This document shows, piece by piece, positions 16,362-25,190 of a DNA stretch of 59,577 nucleotides; the first letter of the stretch is position 1, and the number at the start of each line of letters is the position of its first letter. Location of the stretch: assembly GCA_017432565.1 (NCBI GenBank), contig JAFRIW010000033.1, forward strand, positions 1 to 59,577, read 5' to 3'. Origin of the DNA: Lachnospiraceae bacterium. GTDB taxonomy: Bacteria > Bacillota > Clostridia > Lachnospirales > Lachnospiraceae. The position numbers and the translations under genes are program-made. A model generated the notes under the pieces. It made no database searches. It was not told the DNA's origin and saw nothing but the letters and a program-made list of their open reading frames with translations.

Positions 16362-17854
16362 GACGGCATTCTCTGATAAACGTCCGCCAGCTGCCGGATA
16401 CTTTCCGCGAGTTCCGGGGAGAGGAAGTCCGGCAGGACGCGCCACTGCCAGTTGCCGTCGGCGACGCCCGGGCAGTTCATTCTGGCTTCTTTGCCCTTCA
16501 CAAGATAATCCTGAATCGGAATGATGCACAGATCCGCCACGGACCGGTATGCTTCGCGGATGAAATCCCACACGAACTGGCCGTAATCCGTATAGATCGA
16601 ATTGATGTATCTGCGCACATAGCTTCGCTCGCCGTCATTGATCTCCTCGATCCAGGCGCGCGAGGTCGTATTGTCGTGCGTACCGGTGTAGACGACACAG
16701 TTCTTCTCATGCCGGTGCGTGACATAGACGCTGTTCCAGCTGGTAAACGCGAACTGGAGCACTTTCATGCCCGGAAGTCCGGAATCCTTTAACAGCTTCG
16801 TGTTCTCCTCCGTCACGGTCCCGAGGTCCTCCGCGATCATCGGAATTTCGCCCATCTGTTCCTTCAGCGCGTTGAAGAGATCCATGCCGGGGCCCTTTTT
16901 CATCGTCCCTTTCAGCGCGGACTCCTCCCCGTAGGGCACAGCGTAGTACTCGGCAAAACCATGGAAGTGATCAATGCGGATGACATCATAAAATTCCTGG
17001 TTGCGTCTGATACGCTGCATCCACCAGGCATATCCGCTCTTTTTCAGCTTTGTCCAGTCGTACAGCGGGTTCCCCCACAGCTGGCCGGTTGCGGAGAACG
17101 CATCCGGCGGACAGCCTGCCACCGCAGTGGGCATCAGATTTTTGTCCATCTGGAATGCTTCCGGGTGTGACCACACGTCGGCGCTGTCCAGTGCCATATA
17201 GAAAGGAAGATCACCGATTACCTTAATCTTTTTCCCGTTGATATACGCCTTCAGGCTCTCCCACTGCTGCTCAAACTTGAACTGCTGGAAGCAGACAAAC
17301 CCGATTCTGTCCGCAAGCTCCTCCCGGGCCTTTTCCAGCGCAGCCTTACTGCGCTTCTTGAGCGGCTCGTCCCAGTCCTGCCAGCTTTTGCCGTCCTGCT
17401 GCTGCTTGATGGCCATGTAGAGGGCATAGTCTTCCAGCCAGAATGACTCTTTCTCACAGAATTCCTGATAGGCAGATGTCGTCTGTCCGCCGCGCTCCTT
17501 GAAGCGCTCATAGGCGATCTGCAGTACCTCATACCGGTTCCGGTACAGTGCGCCGTAGTCGACCCGCTCCGGATCCTGTCCGAAATCGCGCCCGTTCACC
17601 TCGTCCCAGGTGAGCAGCCCCTCTTCGATCAGCTTCTCCGGCGAGATGAAATACGGATTTCCGGCAAAAGCCGAAAACGGCTGGTAAGGCGAATCGCCGA
17701 AGCCTGTGGGCCCGATGGGCAGAATCTGCCAGTATCCCTGTCCGGCGGCCTCCAGAAAGTCCGCGAACTCATAAGCTTCCTTTGAAAAACAGCCGATTCC
17801 GAACCTGGAAGGCAGAGACGAAACCGGGTATAAAATGCCGCAGCCTCTTTGCAT
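16358..17854 (-). CDS. malQ: 4-alpha-glucanotransferase (amylomaltase, GH77)
   Basis: A 498-residue GH77 enzyme that disproportionates maltodextrins by moving alpha-1,4-glucan segments. Family features are YPVSSLPSRFGIG near the N-terminus, the nucleophile in VIRIDHFHGF, the acid/base in MIAEDLGTVTEE and GTHDNTTSRAW. The start ATG at 17854 is preceded by TTGGAGGAA; the in-frame TTG inside that ribosome site is rejected as a start. It follows the OB-fold lipoprotein gene by 30 bases and is probably co-transcribed. With GlgB it serves glycogen and maltodextrin metabolism. Confidence 0.96.
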   Translation of the reverse strand: MQRGCGILYPVSSLPSRFGIGCFSKEAYEFADFLEAAGQGYWQILPIGPTGFGDSPYQPFSAFAGNPYFISPEKLIEEGLLTWDEVNGRDFGQDPERVDYGALYRNRYEVLQIAYERFKERGGQTTSAYQEFCEKESFWLEDYALYMAIKQQQDGKSWQDWDEPLKKRSKAALEKAREELADRIGFVCFQQFKFEQQWESLKAYINGKKIKVIGDLPFYMALDSADVWSHPEAFQMDKNLMPTAVAGCPPDAFSATGQLWGNPLYDWTKLKKSGYAWWMQRIRRNQEFYDVIRIDHFHGFAEYYAVPYGEESALKGTMKKGPGMDLFNALKEQMGEIPMIAEDLGTVTEENTKLLKDSGLPGMKVLQFAFTSWNSVYVTHRHEKNCVVYTGTHDNTTSRAWIEEINDGERSYVRRYINSIYTDYGQFVWDFIREAYRSVADLCIIPIQDYLVKGKEARMNCPGVADGNWQWRVLPDFLSPELAESIRQLADVYQRMPS

Positions 17855-17884
17855 GTTGTCTGTTTCCTCCAAATTATTAATTTT

Positions 17885-18652
17885 TTATCGGACGGTGACG
17901 GAAGTGATGTGCGGATTGGCGCCTTCGTACCAGTATAAGAAGCCCTCCACATCCACCACATCGCCGGCCTCCAGCTTTTTGACAGCCTGATAGACGTCTG
18001 TATCGCTTCCGCACAGATCCGACTCGACGGTAAAGGAGAAGAGCTGGCCGTCTTTTGACAAAGTCACATACAGATCATCGCCTTCCTTGCCGGAGCCGTC
18101 CCATTTGTAAAGATAAGGTGTATCGAAGCCTTTGACCGGCTCCACTCTCAGCCCTTCAAAACGCACGAACCGGTTCTGGTACTGAATCAGCTCATCCTTT
18201 CCGAGCAGCTTAGTCACATCCAGCGCGGGAGCGATATAACTGCCCTCTTCCAGCTCGAAGGAGGCATCGATGATCTCGATCTCTCCGCACCAGTCGGATT
18301 TGGTTCCGCTCACCCGGATTTTCTGTCCGGGAACCAGCTTTTCGTATTCTTCCTCCGTACAGGGCATGCTGTAGATAAAATAACCGCCCTCATGATCCTG
18401 GGTGTAAAGGCACACGCTCTCCTCCCACAGGGACTGAACCCCCTGCACATAGGTCTCGACCACAACAGGCGTATCGATTTCGGCGGCGACATACTCTTCG
18501 TGCGTCATGACGCCTTCGCCCTTTTCTTCCCGCACAGTCTCCTCAGCGACAGCAGGAGCAGGATTCTGGGAATTTCCGGCACCTGCCGCACCGCACCCTG
18601 CGGGCAGTACTGTCAGCAGTGCGCACAGAAGCAGGCAGATTTTTTTATTCAT
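17885..18652 (-). CDS. Predicted lipoprotein with OB-fold-like domain
   Basis: About 255 residues. The start at 18652 gives MNKKICLLLCALLTVLPAGC, a lipoprotein signal peptide with a lipobox-like LPAGC; upstream in-frame codons would bury it. A Pro/Ala/Glu-rich tether follows. The mature part shows two repeats of a beta-rich pattern (LVPGQKIRVSGTKSDW...IEIIDASF and LEAGDVVDVEGFLYWYEGANPHITSVTV), like OB-fold domains of secreted binding proteins. The ligand is unknown. It lies upstream of malQ, but I see no direct functional link. Confidence 0.8.
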   Translation of the reverse strand: MNKKICLLLCALLTVLPAGCGAAGAGNSQNPAPAVAEETVREEKGEGVMTHEEYVAAEIDTPVVVETYVQGVQSLWEESVCLYTQDHEGGYFIYSMPCTEEEYEKLVPGQKIRVSGTKSDWCGEIEIIDASFELEEGSYIAPALDVTKLLGKDELIQYQNRFVRFEGLRVEPVKGFDTPYLYKWDGSGKEGDDLYVTLSKDGQLFSFTVESDLCGSDTDVYQAVKKLEAGDVVDVEGFLYWYEGANPHITSVTVR

Positions 18653-18842
18653 CCGATTCTCCTCATCTTTCCCGATCGATCTCATGAATACCGGTATCAT
18701 CACATGTAATACAGTCTGTTTTGTATTATAGTGTGCTTTCGGCAGTTTGTAAAAGAATTCGATTACTGTTCGAATTCAGTCATTCACGATATAATCGCAG
18801 TAATACAGCAGTATTATTGTAAGGAATTCCGGAGGAAAATCA

Positions 18843-19421
18843 ATGAGCACATCGGACTGGATCATCCGGCCTGTCAGCGAATCGGACGCCCCGCAGCTGG
18901 CTGCAATTTACGCACCCTATGTGGCGCAGACGGCCATTACCTTTGAATATACCGTGCCCTCAGCGGAAGAGTTCGCGCAGAGAATCCGGAAAACCCTGGA
19001 ATTTTACCCCTACCTTGCCGCGGAGCGGGACGGTGTCCTGCTCGGCTACGCCTATGCCGGAACTTTCAAAGGCCGCGCCGCCTACGCCTGGTCGGTGGAG
19101 ACAACGATCTACGTCGCCATGGACTTAAGAAAAAGCGGTATCGGCAGGAGCCTTTACCTTGCACTGGAGGAGGCCCTCCGGCAGCAGGGAATCACAAATA
19201 TGAACGCCTGCATCGCCTGTCCGCGTACGGAAAACGATCCGTACCTGGACCGGTCAAGCATTCTCTTTCACGAGCGTCTGGGTTATGTGCAGAATGCTCA
19301 CTTCCATGCCTGTGCGTCAAAATACGGCCGGTGGTACGACATGGTCTGGATGGAGAAGGTGATCGGAGAACACCCGCAGAATCCGTCTCAGCCGGTTCCC
19401 TTCAGGCCGGATAATATCTGA
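18843..19421 (+). CDS. GNAT N-acetyltransferase (phosphinothricin/methionine-derivative type)
   Basis: A 192-residue single-domain GNAT of the Pat/MnaT group. The opening WIIRPVSESDAPQLAAIYAPYV, the acetyl-CoA loop LRKSGIGRSLYLALEE (about 100-115) and the C-terminal ILFHERLGYVQNAHF segment are typical. Relatives acetylate phosphinothricin, methionine sulfone or similar small amines; the true substrate here is unknown. The ATG follows CCGGAGGAAAATCA. The next gene, on the same strand, starts about 60 bases later. Confidence 0.9.
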   Translation: MSTSDWIIRPVSESDAPQLAAIYAPYVAQTAITFEYTVPSAEEFAQRIRKTLEFYPYLAAERDGVLLGYAYAGTFKGRAAYAWSVETTIYVAMDLRKSGIGRSLYLALEEALRQQGITNMNACIACPRTENDPYLDRSSILFHERLGYVQNAHFHACASKYGRWYDMVWMEKVIGEHPQNPSQPVPFRPDNI

Positions 19422-19482
19422 TGCCTGTTTTGCCTGATTCAGATTCATGTTGATCCGGCGAAGTCCGGAAGAAAGGAGTGCC

Positions 19483-20538
19483 ATGGAACAGCTTACCTAT
19501 GTCATTGTCGGTTCGGGCTACCGCGCGCAGTACTACGGACGTATTGCCGCCCGCTTCCCCGCTTATTTCAGGGCGTGCTTCCTGTGCCGCTCCGAGGAGA
19601 AAGCCCGGAGCATGTTCCTGCAGACGGGCGTGCCCGGGACGACTTCCGTGGAAAGTGTTCTTGCCATGAAGCCGGCTTTTGCCGTGATCGCGGTCAATAA
19701 GGAAAGTGTCGCGGATGTCGCCGAGGAGTGGATCGGCCGGGGGCTTCCCGTCCTTCTGGAGACGCCGGCAGGCGATACACGCGAGCAGCTGACGAAGCTC
19801 TGGGAGCTGGAACAGCAGAGCGCGAAAATCGCTGTCTGCGAACAGTATCACCGCTATCCCATTCTCCGGGCGGGCATCGAGGCAATTGAGGCCGGCCTGA
19901 TCGGCGAGCCGCGCACGGCTTATCTGTCCCTGGCACATGATTATCATGCGGCCAGCCTGCTGCGGCGCGTCCTGAAAACCGCGGGTGAGCATTACACCAT
20001 GACCGGGATCGCGCTGTCCTCTCCTGTCGTCCGGACGGATTCCCGCTATGAGGCCTTTTACGACGGTCTCGCCACACAGGAGGAACGGGACGTCGTCCAG
20101 ATTCTCTTCGATTCCGGCAAACATGCCGTGTATGATTTTGCCGGTGTGCAGTACCGCACCTTTATCCGCGCAAGACATCTCATTGTCCGCGGGGAGAAGG
20201 GCGAGTGGAGCGACACGATTCTCTCCTATGTCAATGAGGACAATGAGCCGGCCCGGAAATATCTGATGCCGGAGCTGCCGGCGGCGTACCGCATGTTCGA
20301 CACCCAGGATCTGAAGGATCTGCGCAAAGCCTACCGGCCGGAGCTCTCCATGGAAACCATGCAGGATGAATTCGCGATTGCCACGATCCTGCACGATATG
20401 CGGGCCTTCGTCGCGGGCGGCCCGGCTCCCTACTCCCTGAAGGAGGGACTGGAGGACGCGCTCTTCTATCTGACGCTGAAGGAAGCGGCGGGCATGCCGT
20501 TTGTGGCTGTAAGAGAGCCCGACATGCCCTGGCACTGA
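19483..20538 (+). CDS. Gfo/Idh/MocA-fold protein with altered catalytic motif
   Basis: A 351-residue protein with the Rossmann start YVIVGSGYRAQYYGRIAA and a C-terminal alpha/beta domain typical of Gfo/Idh/MocA oxidoreductases, which act on sugars and inositols with NAD(P). The family EKP motif reads LLETPAGDT here, so its usual Lys is Thr. The usual HxxD in the second domain appears as GEHYTMTG, without the Asp. Dehydrogenase activity is therefore doubtful; it may bind nucleotide or a sugar without redox chemistry. ATG at 19483 has AAAGGAG five bases upstream; an earlier in-frame ATG lacks a site. Confidence 0.85.
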   Translation: MEQLTYVIVGSGYRAQYYGRIAARFPAYFRACFLCRSEEKARSMFLQTGVPGTTSVESVLAMKPAFAVIAVNKESVADVAEEWIGRGLPVLLETPAGDTREQLTKLWELEQQSAKIAVCEQYHRYPILRAGIEAIEAGLIGEPRTAYLSLAHDYHAASLLRRVLKTAGEHYTMTGIALSSPVVRTDSRYEAFYDGLATQEERDVVQILFDSGKHAVYDFAGVQYRTFIRARHLIVRGEKGEWSDTILSYVNEDNEPARKYLMPELPAAYRMFDTQDLKDLRKAYRPELSMETMQDEFAIATILHDMRAFVAGGPAPYSLKEGLEDALFYLTLKEAAGMPFVAVREPDMPWH

Positions 20539-20708
20539 GCGGCAGGCGCGGATGTAAAGGGTTTGCAACGGGTGGTTGCGGAATTGTAAAGTGGGGTTGA
20601 TGGTTTTCCACTATACGATTCGGTAGGATGAAGGCATCAGATGAATACGGTTTTCAGCCCGCAGAGCGGGCGGCAGAAGCCGGTGGTACCGGATCGAAGG
20701 GAGAACGA

Positions 20709-21692
20709 ATGATGATACTTGCGGATAAGTTAATTGAACTGAGAAAAAAGAACGGATGGTCTCAGGAGGATGTCGCGGAGAAGCTGGATGTCAGCCGGCA
20801 GACCATTTCAAAGTGGGAAGGTGCGCAGTCTGTTCCGGATATGAACCGGATCATCCGGCTGTCGGAACTGTTCGGAGTGAGCACGGATTTTCTTCTGAAG
20901 GATGAAATGGAATTGCCGGAGCGGATTGAGACGACTGACACAGACGAGACGATCCGGCGTGTTTCCATGGAAGAAGCGGTTTCATTTCTGGACTTCCGGA
21001 ATCTGTCTTCCGCCCGGGTGTCTCTGGGCGTGATGCTGTGCATCCTTTCTCCTGTCCTGCTGATTCTTCTCTCGGGGGCACAGGAGCTTGGGCTTCTTTC
21101 CATGACAGAACAGGCAGCCGTCGGCATCGGTACGACTGTTCTTCTGATTCTGGTTGTGATCGCGGTTGCACTGTTTGTGACCACCGGGCTTCTCGGCAGC
21201 CGTTTCAGTTATCTGGAAGAGGAAGCAATTGATACGGAGTACGGCGTCACCGGCATGGTGCGGGAGCGCAGGGAGAATTACCGGCATACTTTTTACACCC
21301 AGCTGACCATCGGAATTGTGCTGTGTGTGGCGGCCGCCATTCCGATCCTGTCCGTCTCCATCTTTACGACGAACGGAATGGCGGAGCTGATCGCGACCTG
21401 TGTGATGCTGGTCGTAGTGGCCATCGGTGTTCTGATGATTGTCCGGAGCTGCATTATCTGGGGCGGCATGCAGATTCTGCTTGAGGAAGGAGATTATACC
21501 AGAGAAGAAAAAAGCCAGAATAAGAAGAATGCACCCATCGCCACGATCTACTGGTGTACCGCCATTGCCATTTACCTCGCCTACAGCTTTATCACCCGGC
21601 GGTGGGATATTTCCTGGATCGTCTGGCCGGTCGCCGGTGTCTTCTACGGCGTTGTCGCGGCCATTATGAAGCTCCTGCGAAGCAGAGCATAA
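20709..21692 (+). CDS. XRE-family transcriptional regulator with membrane domain
   Basis: About 327 residues. An N-terminal helix-turn-helix (residues 1-65; WSQEDVAEKLDVSRQTISKWE) is followed by a short linker and about six hydrophobic segments between residues 100 and 325, giving a membrane-tethered DNA-binding protein. Such proteins are common in Firmicutes and often regulate adjacent transport or stress genes; the signal is unknown. ATG at 20709 is preceded by AAGGGAG; the preceding 27 in-frame codons lack a ribosome site. No obvious target gene lies beside it. A small inverted repeat, GCAAC-GGGTG-GTTGC, upstream could be an operator. Confidence 0.9.
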   Translation: MMILADKLIELRKKNGWSQEDVAEKLDVSRQTISKWEGAQSVPDMNRIIRLSELFGVSTDFLLKDEMELPERIETTDTDETIRRVSMEEAVSFLDFRNLSSARVSLGVMLCILSPVLLILLSGAQELGLLSMTEQAAVGIGTTVLLILVVIAVALFVTTGLLGSRFSYLEEEAIDTEYGVTGMVRERRENYRHTFYTQLTIGIVLCVAAAIPILSVSIFTTNGMAELIATCVMLVVVAIGVLMIVRSCIIWGGMQILLEEGDYTREEKSQNKKNAPIATIYWCTAIAIYLAYSFITRRWDISWIVWPVAGVFYGVVAAIMKLLRSRA

Positions 21693-21757
21693 GGCGGAAA
21701 TCAGGGGGAGTCAGGGGGACAGGTCCGGTGACTCCCGCACGGATACAGATAAAGAAA

Positions 21758-21785
21758 ATGGCACAGGGGATAACCCCTGTGCCAT
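21758..21785 (-). terminator. Terminator after the phosphoketolase gene
   Basis: A perfect 12-base-pair stem (ATGGCACAGGGG / CCCCTGTGCCAT) with a four-base loop is followed on the minus strand by TTTTCTTTATC. It sits about 28 bases after the phosphoketolase stop. The plus-strand side (CTCTTTA) is only weakly U-rich. Confidence 0.85.
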
Positions 21786-21813
21786 CTCTTTATGTAAAGA
21801 ATAAATATTTAAA

Positions 21814-24240
21814 TTATCTCTCCCACTTCCAGCCGGCGACTTCGGGCAGATCCATGCCGTACTTGTGGATGTACTGCTTGTGCTCGACGAGCTTGTCGCT
21901 CATGCGCTGATAGAGGTATGCGCCGCGGTTGCCCAGCTGAGGAAGGTACTTGATGGCTTCCTGAACCAGGTGGAACCGGTCGACATCGTTCTGTACACGC
22001 ACATCGAACGGCGTGGTGATGGTGCCCTCTTCCTTGTAGCCTCTCACGTGCATCAGACGGTTGTTGTGACGTCTGTAGGTCAGCTCATGTACCAGGCTGG
22101 CGTAGCCGTGGAAGTTGAAGATGACGGGCTTGTCCTGTGTGAACAGGATGTCGTACTCCGCGTCGGTCAGGCCGTGCGGATGCTCGTTGGCCGGCTGCAG
22201 CTTGAACAGGTCGACCACGTTGATGAACCGGATTTTGACCTCAGGCAGTTCGCGGTTCAGGATGGTGACGGCTGCCAGCGCCTCCAGCGTCGGTGTCTCG
22301 CCGGCGCAGGCGAAGACGATATCGGGCTCCTGGCCCTGGTCGTTGGACGCCCAGTCCCAGATACCGATGCCCTGCGTGCAGTGCTTGATCGCTTCCTGCA
22401 TGGTGAGCCACTGCGGGCGCGGGTGTTTGCTGGCCACGATGACATTGACATAGTTGCGGCTGCGGATGCAGTGGTCAAAAGTGGACAGCAGGCAGTTTGC
22501 ATCCGGCGGCAGGTACAGGCGGACGACGTCTGCCTTCTTGTTGGCGATGTGATCCATGAAGCCCGGATCCTGATGCGTAAAGCCGTTGTGGTCCTGCTGC
22601 CAGACTGTGGAAGCCATGATCAGGTTCAGGGAAGCAATTTCTTCTCTCCACGGCAGCTGGTTGCAGACCTTCAGCCACTTCGCGTGCTGTGCGGCCATGG
22701 AATCGATGATTCTCGCGAACGCCTCGTAGGTTGCAAAGAAACCGTGGCGGCCGGTCAGCAGATAACCCTCCAGCCAGCCCTCGCACATGTGCTCAGACAG
22801 CATGGAGTCCATGACGCGTCCGTCCGGAGCAAGGAAATCGTCTGTATCCAGATGCTCGGAATTCCAGCTGCGGTTCTCTACCTCAAAGACGGCACCCAGG
22901 CGGTTGGAGTTGGTCTCGTCGGGTCCGAAAATGCGGAAGTTGCGCGCCTTGGCATTCAGTCTGAAGATGTCGCGGACAAACTTACCGAGCTCGCTCATAT
23001 CCTGTCCGTCGATCTCACCGTGGGCGATCACGGTCTCGCCGTCCTCGTTCACGCGGGTCGGCAGCTCGACGGCATAGTCGCGGAAGTCGGGCATTCTCAG
23101 GTCACGCAGCAGAAGGCCGCCGTTTCCGTGCGGATTTGCGCCGATCCGGGCATTGCCCTTCGGTGCCAGTTCCTTCAGTTCCGGAATCAGCCGGCCGTGC
23201 TCGTCGAACAGTTCCTCGGCGTGATAGCTGCGCAGCCACTCCTCCAGAATCTTCAGGTGCTCTTCCGGCTTGTCCATCATGATCGGAACCTGGTGTGCCA
23301 GGTAGTTGCCCTCGATCCGCTGTCCGTCGACAACCTTCGGGCCGGTCCAGCCCTTCGGGGTGCGCAGAACGATCATCGGCCACACCGGGCGCTTCGGATC
23401 GTTGTTGTCTCTCGCGTTCTTCTGGATCGCCTTGATCTGCTCGATGACCGTATCCATGGTCTCGGCCATCTTCCGGTGCATATCCATCGGCTCGTCGCCT
23501 TCGACAAAATAAGGCTCCCAGCCGCAGCCGTGGAAGAAGTTCACGATCTCTTCGTGTGACATTCTCGCAAACAGTGTCGGGTTCGCGATCTTGTATCCGT
23601 TCAGGTGAAGGATCGGCAGCACCGCGCCGTCTGTAATGGGATTCAGGAATTTATTGCTCTGCCAGCTGGTGGCAAGAGGTCCGGTCTCCGCCTCGCCGTC
23701 GCCGACGGTGACGGCTGCGATCAGGTCCGGATTGTCGAAAACCGCGCCGAAGGCATGTGCGATGCCGTAGCCGAGCTCGCCGCCCTCATTGATGGAACCG
23801 GGCGTCTCCGGTGCACAGTGAGAGGGCACGCCGCCCGGGAAGGAAAACTGCTTGAACAGCTTGGCCATACCGCGCTCATCCTCCGAAATATTCGGATAGA
23901 TTTCGCTGTAGCTGCCGTCCAGATAATCATTTGCGATATAGAAATTTCCGCCGTGTCCCGGACCGGACAGCAGAATCAGGTCCAGATCATAGCGCTTGAT
24001 GGCTCTGTTCAGATGTACAAAAACAAAATTCTGTCCCGGAACAGTTCCCCAGTGACCCACGATTTTCTTCTTGATCATGTCGATCGTGAGCGGTTTGCGC
24101 AGAAGCGGATTCTCGAGCAGATAAAGCTGTCCCGCCGACAGATAGTTTGCCGCGCGGAACCATCCGTTCATTTTAACGAGCAATTCTTCGGTGATCGGCC
24201 CTTTTTCCTCGCAGATCACGCCGTTTTTACTGTCTCCCAT
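21814..24240 (-). CDS. xfp: Xylulose-5-phosphate/fructose-6-phosphate phosphoketolase
   Basis: A thiamine-diphosphate enzyme (about 808 residues) that splits xylulose-5-P or fructose-6-P with phosphate to acetyl-phosphate plus glyceraldehyde-3-P or erythrose-4-P. The ThDP motif runs from [19 protein letters not shown] to [11 protein letters not shown], and LLSGPGHGG and [17 protein letters not shown] are family signatures. Length is standard. ATG at 24240 follows GGAAGGAG by seven bases; an earlier in-frame codon is rejected. The leader contains a strong hairpin (24271-24303). Its product links pentose catabolism (araD is in the window) to acetate and ATP. Confidence 0.96.
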   Translation of the reverse strand: MGDSKNGVICEEKGPITEELLVKMNGWFRAANYLSAGQLYLLENPLLRKPLTIDMIKKKIVGHWGTVPGQNFVFVHLNRAIKRYDLDLILLSGPGHGGNFYIANDYLDGSYSEIYPNISEDERGMAKLFKQFSFPGGVPSHCAPETPGSINEGGELGYGIAHAFGAVFDNPDLIAAVTVGDGEAETGPLATSWQSNKFLNPITDGAVLPILHLNGYKIANPTLFARMSHEEIVNFFHGCGWEPYFVEGDEPMDMHRKMAETMDTVIEQIKAIQKNARDNNDPKRPVWPMIVLRTPKGWTGPKVVDGQRIEGNYLAHQVPIMMDKPEEHLKILEEWLRSYHAEELFDEHGRLIPELKELAPKGNARIGANPHGNGGLLLRDLRMPDFRDYAVELPTRVNEDGETVIAHGEIDGQDMSELGKFVRDIFRLNAKARNFRIFGPDETNSNRLGAVFEVENRSWNSEHLDTDDFLAPDGRVMDSMLSEHMCEGWLEGYLLTGRHGFFATYEAFARIIDSMAAQHAKWLKVCNQLPWREEIASLNLIMASTVWQQDHNGFTHQDPGFMDHIANKKADVVRLYLPPDANCLLSTFDHCIRSRNYVNVIVASKHPRPQWLTMQEAIKHCTQGIGIWDWASNDQGQEPDIVFACAGETPTLEALAAVTILNRELPEVKIRFINVVDLFKLQPANEHPHGLTDAEYDILFTQDKPVIFNFHGYASLVHELTYRRHNNRLMHVRGYKEEGTITTPFDVRVQNDVDRFHLVQEAIKYLPQLGNRGAYLYQRMSDKLVEHKQYIHKYGMDLPEVAGWKWER

Positions 24241-24270
24241 TCTCTCACTCCTTCCTGTATTCATATAATG

Positions 24271-24303
24271 AAAATGGATATGCTTTTAGGGCATATCCAT
24301 TTT
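24271..24303 (-). terminator. Hairpin between the HAD gene and phosphoketolase (terminator or leader attenuator)
   Basis: A perfect 13-base-pair stem (AAAATGGATATGC / GCATATCCATTTT) with a seven-base loop and a minus-strand tail of TTTTCATT. It probably ends the GH3-HAD transcript. Only 30 bases separate it from the phosphoketolase start, leaving little room for a promoter, so it may lie inside the phosphoketolase leader. Confidence 0.75.
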
Positions 24304-24348
24304 AACATATTTGCGTCTGATTATTTATACCTGTTGATTGGCTTTATT

Positions 24349-25188
24349 TCAGTCCATTCCGAGGTTGGCGCGGAATTCCTTCCGGACCTGTTTCTGATAA
24401 TCGCCGGCATAGCTTCCCTCAAGGAATCTGGGAAGCGCCTCTTCGATGAACTGCGCCCAGCTCTCCTTCTCCCGGTTCACCAGGATCGGATAGTACAGCA
24501 CGCCGTTGGTGCCTGCCGCGGCCTCATCTCCCGGCGCGTCGCCGCACATCAGGATATGATCGGGCGCATAGCCTTTTTTCAGCAGTTCGCCGATGCAGAA
24601 AGCTTTGCTGCCCATGTCCTGCGTGCACAGAAGATCAACCTCATCAATCAGTCCGAAGCGCGTCCACTCAGCCTTCACTGCCTCCGGGTTTGCGCTGGAA
24701 ACCACGACCACGTCCGCGCTCTCATGGGCTTTCTGAAGCGCTTTGTCCACGCCCTCGTACGGGCCGACTTCATCCTCCGGAAGCGCCTCAATCGCCTCAT
24801 TGACGGCGCGGCTCCACGCAAGCGCTTTGGCAAAAACCGGATCCTCGCCTGATTTTGCCGCAACCGCGTCATTGGAGAGTTCCTTCGCGTGCTCAGCCCA
24901 GTCCTCCAGCACCTCGATGCCGCCGATCTTCGTGTACTGATCGTTCACCTCCCGCAGCATCAGCGCGAGGCCTTTGAAGCGGTTGATGCCCCGGGTCGCA
25001 GAAAACAGATTGATCTCATTCCAGCGGTCCAGAATAGCCTTCTCCCACTGCTCCAGCTGCCACTCGCGGACCATACAGGGACCGAAGCATCGGAAATGCT
25101 TGATGTTCATGGTGTCCATCGCACAGCCGTCCGAGTCGACGCAGACGGCGTAATCCGACTTCCTGACAAAATCCTGTAATGCACTCAT
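24349..25188 (-). CDS. HAD-superfamily hydrolase
   Basis: A 279-residue haloacid-dehalogenase-fold phosphatase. Motif I is CVDSDGCAMDT (about 16-26), with the nucleophile and acid/base Asp pair in DSDG; motif II is VVVVSSANPEAV, and motif IV is near MCGDAPGDEAAAGTNG. A large helical cap (about 30-150) lies between motifs I and II. The substrate is unknown; most relatives act on phosphorylated sugars or nucleotides. It starts two bases after the GH3 stop, so the two are co-transcribed and may serve the same sugar pathway. Confidence 0.9.
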   Translation of the reverse strand: MSALQDFVRKSDYAVCVDSDGCAMDTMNIKHFRCFGPCMVREWQLEQWEKAILDRWNEINLFSATRGINRFKGLALMLREVNDQYTKIGGIEVLEDWAEHAKELSNDAVAAKSGEDPVFAKALAWSRAVNEAIEALPEDEVGPYEGVDKALQKAHESADVVVVSSANPEAVKAEWTRFGLIDEVDLLCTQDMGSKAFCIGELLKKGYAPDHILMCGDAPGDEAAAGTNGVLYYPILVNREKESWAQFIEEALPRFLEGSYAGDYQKQVRKEFRANLGMD

Positions 25189-25190
25189 GT

